This document shows, piece by piece, positions 8,737 through 14,679 of a stretch of 64,000 nt of DNA. Below the pieces are notes generated by a model, which ran no database searches, was not told the origin of the DNA, and saw nothing but the letters and a program-made list of their open reading frames with translations. Source of the DNA: Kangiella spongicola (GTDB lineage Bacteria > Pseudomonadota > Gammaproteobacteria > Enterobacterales > Kangiellaceae). A program made the position numbers and the translations under genes. The stretch is taken from positions 124,001 through 188,000 of the forward strand of contig NZ_QICH01000002.1 of assembly GCF_003194565.2 (NCBI RefSeq), written 5' to 3'. Within the stretch, counting starts at the first letter, position 1. Every line of letters begins with the position of its first letter.

Positions 8737-9918
8737 GTGGCAATCGAATTATCAAAAAGAGTACAGCTGATTAAACCTTCACCAACCTTAGCGGTGGCAG
8801 CAAAAGCTAAGGAATTAAAAGCCCAAGGTCGCGATATCGTTGGTCTTGGAACTGGCGAGCCAGACTTCGACACTCCTGAGCATATCAAGCAAGCAGCAAT
8901 TGCCGCCATAAACGATGGTGCAACAAAATATACTGCTGTAGACGGTACGCCAGAACTTAAAGAAGCAGTTATCCAAAAGTTCAAACGCGATAACCAACTT
9001 AGTTACGAGCCTAACCAGATCCTTGTTTCTTCAGGTGGCAAGCAGAGCTTTTATAACCTTTGCCAAGCCTTGCTGAACCCGGGCGATGAAGTCATTATTC
9101 CAGCTCCATACTGGGTCTCTTATCCCGATATGGCGCTTTTAGCAGAAGCTCAGCCTGTCATTATCGAAACCAGTATCGAGCAACACCTTAAGATCACGCC
9201 ACAACAACTAGAAGACGCAATTACCGAGAACACTCGACTGTTCGTTATTAATAGCCCGAGTAACCCGACCGGTGTTGCTTATACTATGGATGAATTAAAA
9301 GCGCTTGGCGACGTTCTGAAACAACACCCTAACATCATCATTGCCACCGATGATATGTATGAACATATTTTGTGGGAAGAAGGTTCTTTCGTGAACATCC
9401 TTAACGCTTGCCCAGAGCTGTACGATAGAACCATCGTCCTCAACGGCGTTTCAAAAGCTTACGCTATGACGGGCTGGCGTATCGGCTATGCAGGTGGCCC
9501 AGCAGACCTAATCGCTGCTATGAAGAAGATCCAGTCGCAGAGCACCTCAAACCCAGCGGCACCGAGCCAAGCAGCAGCGCAAGAAGCTTTAAGCGGCGAC
9601 CAAAGTTGCATAAAGCCTATGTTAGAAGCATTCAAGCGACGCCACGACTATTTGCTCGAAGAACTCAATGCAATCGATGGCATTACTTGTTTGCCAAGTG
9701 ACGGAACTTTCTACGCCTTTCCTAATGTTGAAGGTTTGATTAAAAAGTTAGGCTGTGACTCTGATTTAGATCTAGCTGAACTTTTAATCGAAAAAGTAGA
9801 TCTTGCACTGGTTCCCGGTTCAGCCTTCGGAGCACCTGGTCACATGCGACTTTCTTATGCTGCCAGCATGGAAACTTTAGAAAAAGCAGTAGAAAGGCTT
9901 AAAAAAGTAGCAAATTAA
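8737..9918 (+). CDS. aspC: Class I/II PLP-dependent aspartate-type aminotransferase
   Basis: A 393-residue fold-type I aminotransferase of the prokaryotic aspartate aminotransferase group (class I-gamma type, not the E. coli AspC subtype). Motifs: GLGTGEPDFDTPEHI, SSGGKQSFYNL, INSPSNPTGVAY, and the PLP lysine in VSKAYAMTGWRIGY. It should interconvert aspartate and oxaloacetate; members of this group sometimes also accept prephenate. I chose the GTG at 8737 because GAGGG lies six bases upstream and the protein then begins with the usual MAIELSKRV; a TTG at 8701 would add twelve unconserved residues. A tRNA-Asn gene follows. Confidence 0.88.
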   Translation: MAIELSKRVQLIKPSPTLAVAAKAKELKAQGRDIVGLGTGEPDFDTPEHIKQAAIAAINDGATKYTAVDGTPELKEAVIQKFKRDNQLSYEPNQILVSSGGKQSFYNLCQALLNPGDEVIIPAPYWVSYPDMALLAEAQPVIIETSIEQHLKITPQQLEDAITENTRLFVINSPSNPTGVAYTMDELKALGDVLKQHPNIIIATDDMYEHILWEEGSFVNILNACPELYDRTIVLNGVSKAYAMTGWRIGYAGGPADLIAAMKKIQSQSTSNPAAPSQAAAQEALSGDQSCIKPMLEAFKRRHDYLLEELNAIDGITCLPSDGTFYAFPNVEGLIKKLGCDSDLDLAELLIEKVDLALVPGSAFGAPGHMRLSYAASMETLEKAVERLKKVAN

Positions 9919-9938
9919 AATTTTTTTCACATAAGGTG

Positions 9939-9967
9939 TTGACCAAAGGGCGAAATATGTCTATTAT
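9939..9967 (+). promoter_or_regulatory. Predicted promoter of tRNA-Asn
   Basis: TTGACC (9939-9944), 17-bp spacer, TATTAT (9962-9967), followed by a GC-rich discriminator (CTCGCCCCG) of the kind found at stringently controlled stable-RNA promoters. Confidence 0.75.
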
Positions 9968-10003
9968 CTCGCCCCGTTCAGGACACAACTTTGAACACAC
10001 AAT

Positions 10004-10079
10004 TCCCCCTTAGTTCAGTCGGTAGAACGGTGGACTGTTAATCCATATGTCGCTGGTTCGAATCCAGCAGGGGGAGCCA
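10004..10079 (+). tRNA. tRNA-Asn (GTT anticodon)
   Basis: A 76-base cloverleaf. The acceptor stem TCCCCCT pairs with AGGGGGA, the D arm is GTTC/GAAC, the anticodon loop CTGTTAA carries GTT, the T arm is CTGGTTCGAATCCAG, and the discriminator G and CCA are encoded. It has its own strong promoter and is followed by an intrinsic terminator. Confidence 0.97.
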
Positions 10080-10085
10080 TATTTT

Positions 10086-10117
10086 AAAGGCCTTGCAGCG
10101 ATGCGAGGCCTTTTTTT
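10086..10117 (+). terminator. Intrinsic terminator after tRNA-Asn
   Basis: Stem AAAGGCCT / AGGCCTTT closing a short GC-rich loop and followed by a run of seven Ts, beginning seven bases after the tRNA 3' end. Confidence 0.9.
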
Positions 10118-10154
10118 ATGTCACTACATTACTGAAAAATAAAAAGGAGTTTCC

Positions 10155-10928
10155 GTGATTAATCTTGTAAGAATAGTAATGCTTTTATTATCACTTTGTA
10201 CTGTCGTAAGCTGTGAAGAAAAATCCACTCTAATAAATGAGCTCACGCTGTTTGGTCTTAAAGGGCCGGTAGAATCAGTCCTAATCGAAATGGACTATGA
10301 GCACACGAATATCAATGATGAAGGCTACCTAGTCAATAGTGTAAAGCTAACGTTTAATGAGCACGGCTTTATGACTAATGAAACCCGTGTCCACACAAAA
10401 CCATCAAACCCTGACGCGAAACCAAGGCTATCTTCTGAAAGCTATCATTTTGACGATATAGGAAGAATCCAAAAGCAAATTTCGTATAGTCAAGACGGCG
10501 ATCCGACCGAAACGAAATTTCTATATAAAGAAGATGCAAAACTTCCTTATGCAGGGATTAGTGGCGATAAGGACTACCCATACATGAGTACTCTGAATTA
10601 CGATGATAGAGGAAGGTTAATCTCTGTCAGCTTGGATGATAAAGATTGGAATAACCTTTTTAGCATGCAAACAACTTACAATGACAATGACCAAAAAACC
10701 TCTTATAAGCACTTTTATGAGTCAGAGCTCATTTCAGAAAGGCACTTTTTCTATAATGAGCAGGGGTTTATGTCAAAAGTCACGGAAGTTGACCAAGACC
10801 AAAACAAGTCATTATTAACTTACGAATATCTAAAAGTAGACGACTACGGCAACTGGTTAGTGCGGAAAGAAATATCAGATCAAAAACCAGGCTATGTCAT
10901 TGAAAAACGGACTATTAATTACTATTAA
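10155..10928 (+). CDS. Predicted lipoprotein with RHS/YD-like repeats, unknown function
   Basis: A 257-residue protein with a lipoprotein signal peptide (hydrophobic residues 4-17, lipobox VVSC with Cys20). The mature part carries repeated short motifs of the type YHFDDIGRI, LNYDDRGRLISV, TTYNDNDQKTSY, FFYNEQGFMSKV and DDYGNW, resembling degenerate YD/RHS beta-strand repeats. It begins with GTG, preceded by AAGGAG at good spacing. No enzymatic motif is visible and I do not recognise a named family. It stands alone between the tRNA terminator and an opposite-facing hairpin. Base composition is more AT-rich than the core genes, consistent with an accessory gene. Confidence 0.7.
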   Translation: MINLVRIVMLLLSLCTVVSCEEKSTLINELTLFGLKGPVESVLIEMDYEHTNINDEGYLVNSVKLTFNEHGFMTNETRVHTKPSNPDAKPRLSSESYHFDDIGRIQKQISYSQDGDPTETKFLYKEDAKLPYAGISGDKDYPYMSTLNYDDRGRLISVSLDDKDWNNLFSMQTTYNDNDQKTSYKHFYESELISERHFFYNEQGFMSKVTEVDQDQNKSLLTYEYLKVDDYGNWLVRKEISDQKPGYVIEKRTINYY

Positions 10929-10942
10929 CCCAAACGATAGGC

Positions 10943-10970
10943 AAAAAAAAGCCGAGAAATGATTCTCGGC
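10943..10970 (-). terminator. Minus-strand-oriented intrinsic terminator with no gene feeding it
   Basis: GCCGAGAA-ATGA-TTCTCGGC is a perfect 8-bp stem. The T-run (eight Ts) follows it only on the minus strand. No minus-strand protein gene lies upstream, so it either works weakly for the lipoprotein gene ending at 10928 or ends an unannotated minus-strand RNA from the 10971-11170 gap. Confidence 0.7.
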
Positions 10971-11099
10971 CAAATCCCACCATATAGCTGAAGGAAATCT
11001 GTATCAGAATGTATCTGATTTTTACTTGAATCTTAATACCTTAGCGATTTTTGCAAGTTTGCTTTATTTGTTCGCAAGACTGTGCTAAAAGTAGATATC

Positions 11100-11142
11100 A
11101 AGTTTAAGTAAACTTAGAACACATGTTAATGCACAAATGCAT
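11100..11142. promoter_or_regulatory. Inverted repeats upstream of the HTH gene (possible operators)
   Basis: AAGTTTA-AG-TAAACTT (11100-11115) and ATGCA-CAAA-TGCAT (11129-11142). A related ATTTGCATTG lies closer to the start codon. All are within 80 bases of the HTH regulator, so autoregulation is plausible; this is inference. Confidence 0.35.
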
Positions 11143-11178
11143 TGAAATCAAGTCACATTTGCATTGCTGGGACACGAT

Positions 11179-11568
11179 ATGAGCGAAATAATTAATCAAC
11201 TAAAGCAATTAATGAATAATTTTGGTGAAACAGACTATTCAATGCAACGTAAGTCCAATATTAGTCAGTCCACGATTTACCGAATTTTAGAAAGAAAAAC
11301 TACCGATCCAGGCGTTCACAAAATTGACACCCTTGCTAGAGCTTTGGGTTTCAGGCTATCTCTAGTTCCGATTCACGAAGCAGACAATCAAATTGATTAC
11401 ACCTCAGAAGTGGATACCCTAAAGCGAATTATTACCTTAGTAGAATCGCTGGCCAATGCACGTGGTATCGAGCTAACCCCTGAGGAAAAAGCTGAGATGA
11501 TCCTGTCCAATTATCAGGCGAATAGCTCTAAAGAAGAACTCGGAATGCGTATAGTAAACCTTAAATAA
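11179..11568 (+). CDS. Small XRE-type HTH transcriptional regulator
   Basis: A 129-residue protein from the chosen ATG (GGGA six bases upstream). The N-terminal half is a lambda-repressor-like helix-turn-helix (MQRKSNISQSTIYRILERK, then THKIDTLARALG-type third and fourth helices at about residues 20-62). The C-terminal half is charged and helical (YTSEVDTLKRIITLVESLANARG, given by position 78-100) and may dimerise. No toxin partner is adjacent. It is monocistronic: an 11-bp-stem terminator follows. The target is unknown; the duplicated cassette downstream on the other strand is one candidate. Confidence 0.75.
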   Translation: MSEIINQLKQLMNNFGETDYSMQRKSNISQSTIYRILERKTTDPGVHKIDTLARALGFRLSLVPIHEADNQIDYTSEVDTLKRIITLVESLANARGIELTPEEKAEMILSNYQANSSKEELGMRIVNLK

Positions 11569-11596
11569 CCATACACTCTATTCCTCGCTTATTTTT

Positions 11597-11634
11597 AGGC
11601 GCTTGCTGAATCAGACTTTAGCAAGCGCCTTTTT
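11597..11634 (+). terminator. Intrinsic terminator after the HTH regulator
   Basis: Perfect 11-bp stem AGGCGCTTGCT / AGCAAGCGCCT with a 12-base loop, followed by TTTT. Confidence 0.9.
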
Positions 11635-11647
11635 AGTATCAGCACAC

Positions 11648-11687
11648 TACTCTCCTTCTATTGTTATTACTCTACTACTATTGTTAT
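11648..11687. repeat. Two-unit 20-bp tandem repeat
   Basis: Units at 11648-11667 and 11668-11687 match at 18 of 20 positions (shared core CTATTGTTAT). They lie in the gap between the HTH gene terminator and cassette copy A. Function unknown. Confidence 0.8.
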
Positions 11688-11779
11688 CAGTAACACCCAC
11701 AATAGGTGACTCTGACTAAATTTGATAAATCAGAAGTGTTTTTGTGCTTGTTGAATTCTAACTCAGTTATAAGAGGCAA

Positions 11780-11803
11780 ACAAAAAGCGCCTGAAGGCGC
11801 TTT
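11780..11803 (-). terminator. Intrinsic terminator of cassette copy A
   Basis: Minus-strand AAAGCGCCT-TC-AGGCGCTTT hairpin followed by Ts, about 20 bases after the stop of the 129-aa gene. Confidence 0.85.
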
Positions 11804-11821
11804 GTGGGCTTTATGAAGGGT

Positions 11822-12211
11822 TTAAATCTTACTCAATGGCGTAACGCTACTCAGCTTAGTTTTAGCCTGTACGGGTCTTAAAAAGCCTTTAGACTGAATA
11901 ATCTTTCTATTATCCTTTTCGAAGCTTTCTAACTTTTGGTTCCATAGCAATATTTCCCTAAGCTTATCTTTTTCAGACAAATTGCTAGTCTCAATATATG
12001 AATATTCCTGCAATAGGCGTAACGCGCCAATATCAGCTCGTCGATAAGCCGATAGATCGACAACGTTCTCTTCATCATCGAAGAGTCCACTGATTGAGGC
12101 TGAATCAAACGATTCGCTGGTTTTGCTTCGATACGCCCTCAGGATTAGCCAAAACAGCATTGCTGCGAACGCTGCTAATACTAAACCGTAGGCCAAAAAT
12201 AGTGATGCCAT
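11822..12211 (-). CDS. Cassette A, single-span membrane protein (129 aa), unknown
   Basis: The N-terminus is one transmembrane helix (LFLAYGLVLAAFAAMLFWLI, residues 4-23). A basic turn follows, then a soluble, largely helical cytoplasmic-type domain with the conserved strings ISGLFDDEEN, VDLSAYRRAD, ALRLLQEYS, LREILLWNQKLE and KIIQSKGFLRPVQ. By hand alignment it is identical to its paralogue at 13416-13808 at about 104 of 129 positions. Its first 107 bp overlap, in another frame, the end of the upstream 197-aa gene. It is the last gene before a strong terminator. I do not recognise the family and assign no function; conservation of two copies with the same overlap argues that it is a real gene. 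Confidence 0.85.
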   Translation of the reverse strand: MASLFLAYGLVLAAFAAMLFWLILRAYRSKTSESFDSASISGLFDDEENVVDLSAYRRADIGALRLLQEYSYIETSNLSEKDKLREILLWNQKLESFEKDNRKIIQSKGFLRPVQAKTKLSSVTPLSKI

Positions 12212-12698
12212 TGAGTTGTCTACCTATTAAGTGTACCAATTGTTTCATTACAGGCGCTAAGAGCACCAATATTATGCAAACGTTGACGGCCTGTAAGGCA
12301 TAAGCTTGCATATTCCCTATAAAGTCAAACTCGGTAAAGTGACGCTCAACATAACGCCCAATACTGAAAAAGATTGCCACTACTGTCAATACGCATATAG
12401 CAAACTCCTCTTTCAATACCTTTCCAGAGGTTACAGCTCTGAATGCAACATATAGCAATATCAGCGCATCGGTTATCATCCAGGTTATATACCAAATATA
12501 GATTGCTATCTCATGAGAGCGTAAGGCTGGGCTTATAAACCAATTCAAAAATTGGACCAACACTAAGAACATACAAAACGTCACTAAACGATTTCGCTTA
12601 GTGAATATGAGATGCAAAAATAGACAAGCCACTAAAGACAGAGTGAAAATATCCTTTAGTGGCTGCCAGAGATTAAGTTCTAAAACAAAGTTAAACAA
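12105..12698 (-). CDS. Cassette A, multi-spanning membrane protein (197 aa), unknown
   Basis: About five hydrophobic segments (near residues 17-33, 39-57, 64-86, 96-112 and 131-152) and a basic C-terminal tail make this an integral inner-membrane protein. It starts with TTG. It aligns without gaps to the paralogue at 13702-14295: 121 of 197 residues match, rising to about 30 of the last 37, which are encoded in the stretch shared with the downstream gene. Strings such as LVQF, WYITWM, VLKEE, ERHFT, QAYAL and QLNGITIFGLRFS are shared. No enzymatic motif is evident. A sensor, transporter-like or anchoring role is possible, but nothing in the sequence decides. Confidence 0.82.
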   Translation of the reverse strand: MFNFVLELNLWQPLKDIFTLSLVACLFLHLIFTKRNRLVTFCMFLVLVQFLNWFISPALRSHEIAIYIWYITWMITDALILLYVAFRAVTSGKVLKEEFAICVLTVVAIFFSIGRYVERHFTEFDFIGNMQAYALQAVNVCIILVLLAPVMKQLVHLIGRQLNGITIFGLRFSISSVRSNAVLANPEGVSKQNQRIV

Positions 12699-12858
12699 AC
12701 GAGCTTCTTCCTCTATTCTCGAATTAACTTAACTACTCTATATTACTGCAGATTAAGCTATACATCGTGATTAACCACTTATGAAGAAAAAGCTATCATT
12801 TAACGTTTACACTCATGCCTCGAGCGATAATCTCATTTAGCTTATATAGCGGTTGATA

Positions 12859-13017
12859 CTAATCACGTTTCTTTTTACTCGGATCCTCTTCAGGTTCCCC
12901 GCCTCCATTTCCAGTATATACCTCTAACGATTTTGTCTCGTGTAAAAGCACTGGCTCTTGAATTTCTTGAGGCTGTACCATAGATAAATAGCAGATCATT
13001 GCGATAGATTCAAACAT
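12859..13017 (-). CDS. Cassette A, 52-aa small protein, unknown
   Basis: Short ORF starting ATG at 13015-13017 and preceded by TTGGAGAA (a good Shine-Dalgarno). The peptide begins MFESIAMICYLS and ends with an acidic then basic tail (YTGNGGGEPEEDP, then KKKRD). It aligns end to end, without gaps, to the 52-aa ORF at 14299-14457: 32 of 52 residues are identical, including all of the first twelve and EPEEDP. Conservation of length, ribosome-binding site and both termini across the two copies supports coding. It is separated from the downstream 197-aa gene by 160 bases. It could be a signalling or modified peptide, or a small membrane-associated regulator; this is undetermined. Confidence 0.75.
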   Translation of the reverse strand: MFESIAMICYLSMVQPQEIQEPVLLHETKSLEVYTGNGGGEPEEDPSKKKRD

Positions 13018-13112
13018 AATAATTTTCTCCAACAGTGTTTAGTTAAGTAATAAAAGAGATAAAGCATTAAAAATAATGGATATGCGGAAGTGCTTCTCGC
13101 CAAGGGAGTGCC

Positions 13113-13223
13113 GTAACTTGTTGCTTTTAAAGATATTATTTTGATAAAGAGCCAGCGCTACGGTCTTTTCTGTACAAATATTAATCAATATAGATAAAAT
13201 TTACCGTGATGTAAATTTTACAT
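13113..13223 (-). promoter_or_regulatory. Conserved upstream region of cassette A with operator-like palindromes
   Basis: This block matches 14553-14661 upstream of copy B far better than the bases on either side of it. Shared elements include TTGCTTTTAAAGATATTATT, the inverted repeat ATATT-AATC-AATAT (13178-13191) and GTAAATTTTACATTT. In copy A the last forms ATGTAAA-T-TTTACAT (13209-13223) and also pairs with TAAAATTTAC six bases away (13195-13220). It probably holds the promoter and a regulator binding site; no clear -35/-10 pair could be assigned. Confidence 0.55.
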
Positions 13224-13284
13224 TTCATAATTTTAATTAATACTACAGTTTGATTGCGAAAGATACCTAACTCATTGAATAACC

Positions 13285-13322
13285 TAGTCATTTATGCATT
13301 AAGCTTAATGCATAAATGACTA
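13285..13322. repeat. Perfect 38-bp palindrome
   Basis: Left half TAGTCATTTATGCATTAAG is followed directly by its exact reverse complement, with no spacer and an AAGCTT centre. No T-run flanks it. It lies between the two cassette copies. A partial echo (TTATGCATTTAA) occurs about 30 bases further right. Confidence 0.9.
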
Positions 13323-13367
13323 CAAAAGCACCTGAACATTATAATTTCTTATGCATTTAATTTAGGC

Positions 13368-13391
13368 AAAAAAAAGCGCCTTAAAGGCGCT
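13368..13391 (-). terminator. Intrinsic terminator of cassette copy B
   Basis: Minus-strand AGCGCC-TTTAA-GGCGCT stem followed by eight Ts, about 25 bases after the stop of the 130-aa gene. Confidence 0.9.
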
Positions 13392-13415
13392 CTTTTGAAA
13401 TTTATGATTTGAACT

Positions 13416-13808
13416 CTAGGTTCTAGGTAGTGGTGTTACGTTACTTATTCTTGGCTGGTGCTGTACCGGTCTTAAGAAGCCTTTTGACTGGATGATTTTT
13501 CTATTTTTTCTCTCAAAGTCTTCTAACTTTTGATTCCATAGCAGAATCTCCCGCAACTTTTCTTTTTCAGACAAGTCACTGGTTTCAATTTGAGAGTACT
13601 CTTGCAATAGCCTTAAGGCCATCATATCTGCTCTTCTGTATGCGGACAGATCTACGATGTTCTCTTCATCATCAAAAAGACCAGAGATCGTTCGCTCAGA
13701 GCTAAAGGACTCTGCGGTTTTGTTTCGATATGCCTTTAGGATCAGCCAAAACAGCATTGCTGCGAACGCTGCTAACACTAAACCGTAGGCCAAAAATAGT
13801 AATGCCAT
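13416..13808 (-). CDS. Cassette B, single-span membrane protein (130 aa), unknown
   Basis: Paralogue of the 129-aa protein of copy A, with the same layout: one N-terminal transmembrane helix (residues 4-23), a Ser/Thr-rich linker with one extra residue (ESFSSERT), then the conserved ISGLFDDEEN to FLRPVQ domain and a divergent tail of about 14 residues. The 71 bp at 13738-13808 differ from copy A at only three positions, and this is the part that also encodes the end of the 197-aa protein in another frame. Last gene of its unit. Function not recognised. Confidence 0.85.
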   Translation of the reverse strand: MALLFLAYGLVLAAFAAMLFWLILKAYRNKTAESFSSERTISGLFDDEENIVDLSAYRRADMMALRLLQEYSQIETSDLSEKEKLREILLWNQKLEDFERKNRKIIQSKGFLRPVQHQPRISNVTPLPRT

Positions 13809-14295
13809 TTAGTTGTTTCCCTGCTATAAGCACTAACTGTTTTAGTATTGGAATAATTAATACTAATAAAATACAAATATTTACTGCAGGTAAAGCGTAC
13901 GCCTGCAGGCCCTTAATAACGCTAATGTCGGTAAAATGACGCTCAATAAACCTTGTTATATAAAACATTATGGCAATTATTGTAAATACAGATACTGCTA
14001 ATTCCTCTTTTAACACCCTTTTAGTAACAACACCTTGGTATGCTACATATAGCAATATAAAAATATCAGTAACCATCCAAGTTACGTACCATAAATACTT
14101 TGCAAGGACATGGGACATTAGCCAAGGACTAAGTTGCCAATTAAAAAACTGCACTAAAACTAAGAAAAAGCAAAAGCTCACTAAACGTTTTTGTTTAGTG
14201 AGCAACAAGTGAAATATCAAGCAGCTTGCTAGCCCGAGGGTAAACCAATCGGTTAATAAGCCGTCCAGATTTAGATCAATTATAAAATTCTGCAA
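13702..14295 (-). CDS. Cassette B, multi-spanning membrane protein (197 aa), unknown
   Basis: Same length and about five membrane segments as the copy A protein, with 121 of 197 identical residues. It starts with TTG at 14293-14295, only one codon after the TAG stop of the 52-aa ORF and in the same frame, so translation is probably coupled; stop-codon readthrough would give a single longer protein. Its final 107 bp are shared with the downstream 130-aa gene in another frame, exactly as in copy A. Function not recognised. Confidence 0.82.
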   Translation of the reverse strand: MQNFIIDLNLDGLLTDWFTLGLASCLIFHLLLTKQKRLVSFCFFLVLVQFFNWQLSPWLMSHVLAKYLWYVTWMVTDIFILLYVAYQGVVTKRVLKEELAVSVFTIIAIMFYITRFIERHFTDISVIKGLQAYALPAVNICILLVLIIPILKQLVLIAGKQLNGITIFGLRFSVSSVRSNAVLADPKGISKQNRRVL

Positions 14296-14298
14296 TAC

Positions 14299-14457
14299 CT
14301 AGTCTCTTTTAGTTTTATCAGGATCCTCTTCAGGCTCACCACCATTACTTCCAGTATAAATTTCATGAGCTGATTCGTTAGGTCCAAACAAAGGTTGTTC
14401 AATATTTTGAGGCTCAGTAATAGATAAATAGCAGATCATTGCGATTGATTCAAACAT
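14299..14457 (-). CDS. Cassette B, 52-aa small protein, unknown
   Basis: ATG at 14455-14457 preceded by TTGGAGAA, the same Shine-Dalgarno context as copy A. It begins MFESIAMICYLS, has a divergent middle, and ends IYTGSNGGEPEEDP with a KRD terminus. All 52 positions align to copy A without gaps (32 identical). The TAG stop is followed by one codon and then the TTG start of the membrane protein. The N-terminal dozen residues are mildly hydrophobic with one Cys, and the C-terminal third is Gly/Glu-rich. It is too short for a Sec signal plus mature domain, so a leader/core peptide or a partner of the membrane proteins is more likely. This is inference. Confidence 0.75.
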   Translation of the reverse strand: MFESIAMICYLSITEPQNIEQPLFGPNESAHEIYTGSNGGEPEEDPDKTKRD

Positions 14458-14552
14458 AATAATATTCTCCAACGGTAGTTATTTAAGAAAAAATACGATA
14501 TAAAACAAAATAATTAATGAATAGCGAGACACCTGTCCACTGACTAGTTACC

Positions 14553-14661
14553 ATAACTTATTGCTTTTAAAGATATTATTTTTGTAAAGAACCGCGTTAT
14601 GGGTTTTCTTTGTATAAATATTAATCAATATAAATAAATAAAAGCGTGAAGTAAATTTTAC
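14553..14661 (-). promoter_or_regulatory. Conserved upstream region of cassette B
   Basis: Counterpart of 13113-13223, with the shared TTGCTTTTAAAGATATTATT block, ATATT-AATC-AATAT (14618-14631) and GTAAA-T-TTTAC (14651-14661). It lies between the divergent 52-aa ORF and the rhombosortase-like gene, so it may carry promoters in both directions. Confidence 0.5.
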
Positions 14662-14679
14662 ATTTGATAAATAATTTTT

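Larger units (their letters stand above)
13018..13415. other. Intercassette gap: leader of copy A, palindrome, terminator of copy B
   Basis: This 398-bp gap has no protein gene that I can support. From right to left on the minus strand it holds the terminator of copy B (13368-13391), a perfect 38-bp palindrome (13285-13322) and the conserved leader/operator region of copy A (13113-13223). Confidence 0.7.

Noticed and set aside
10004-10079. tRNA-Asn as an integration site for the accessory stretch to its right
   Set aside because: I found no direct repeat of the tRNA 3' end further right, so there is no attachment-site evidence.
12859-13017. GlyGly-CTERM rhombosortase substrate reading of the 52-aa proteins
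   Set aside because: They contain Gly-Gly near the C-terminus, but no hydrophobic helix and basic tail follow, so they lack the tripartite sorting signal.
13285-13322. Long palindrome as an intrinsic terminator
   Set aside because: No T-run on either side, and a separate ordinary terminator for copy B lies at 13368-13391.
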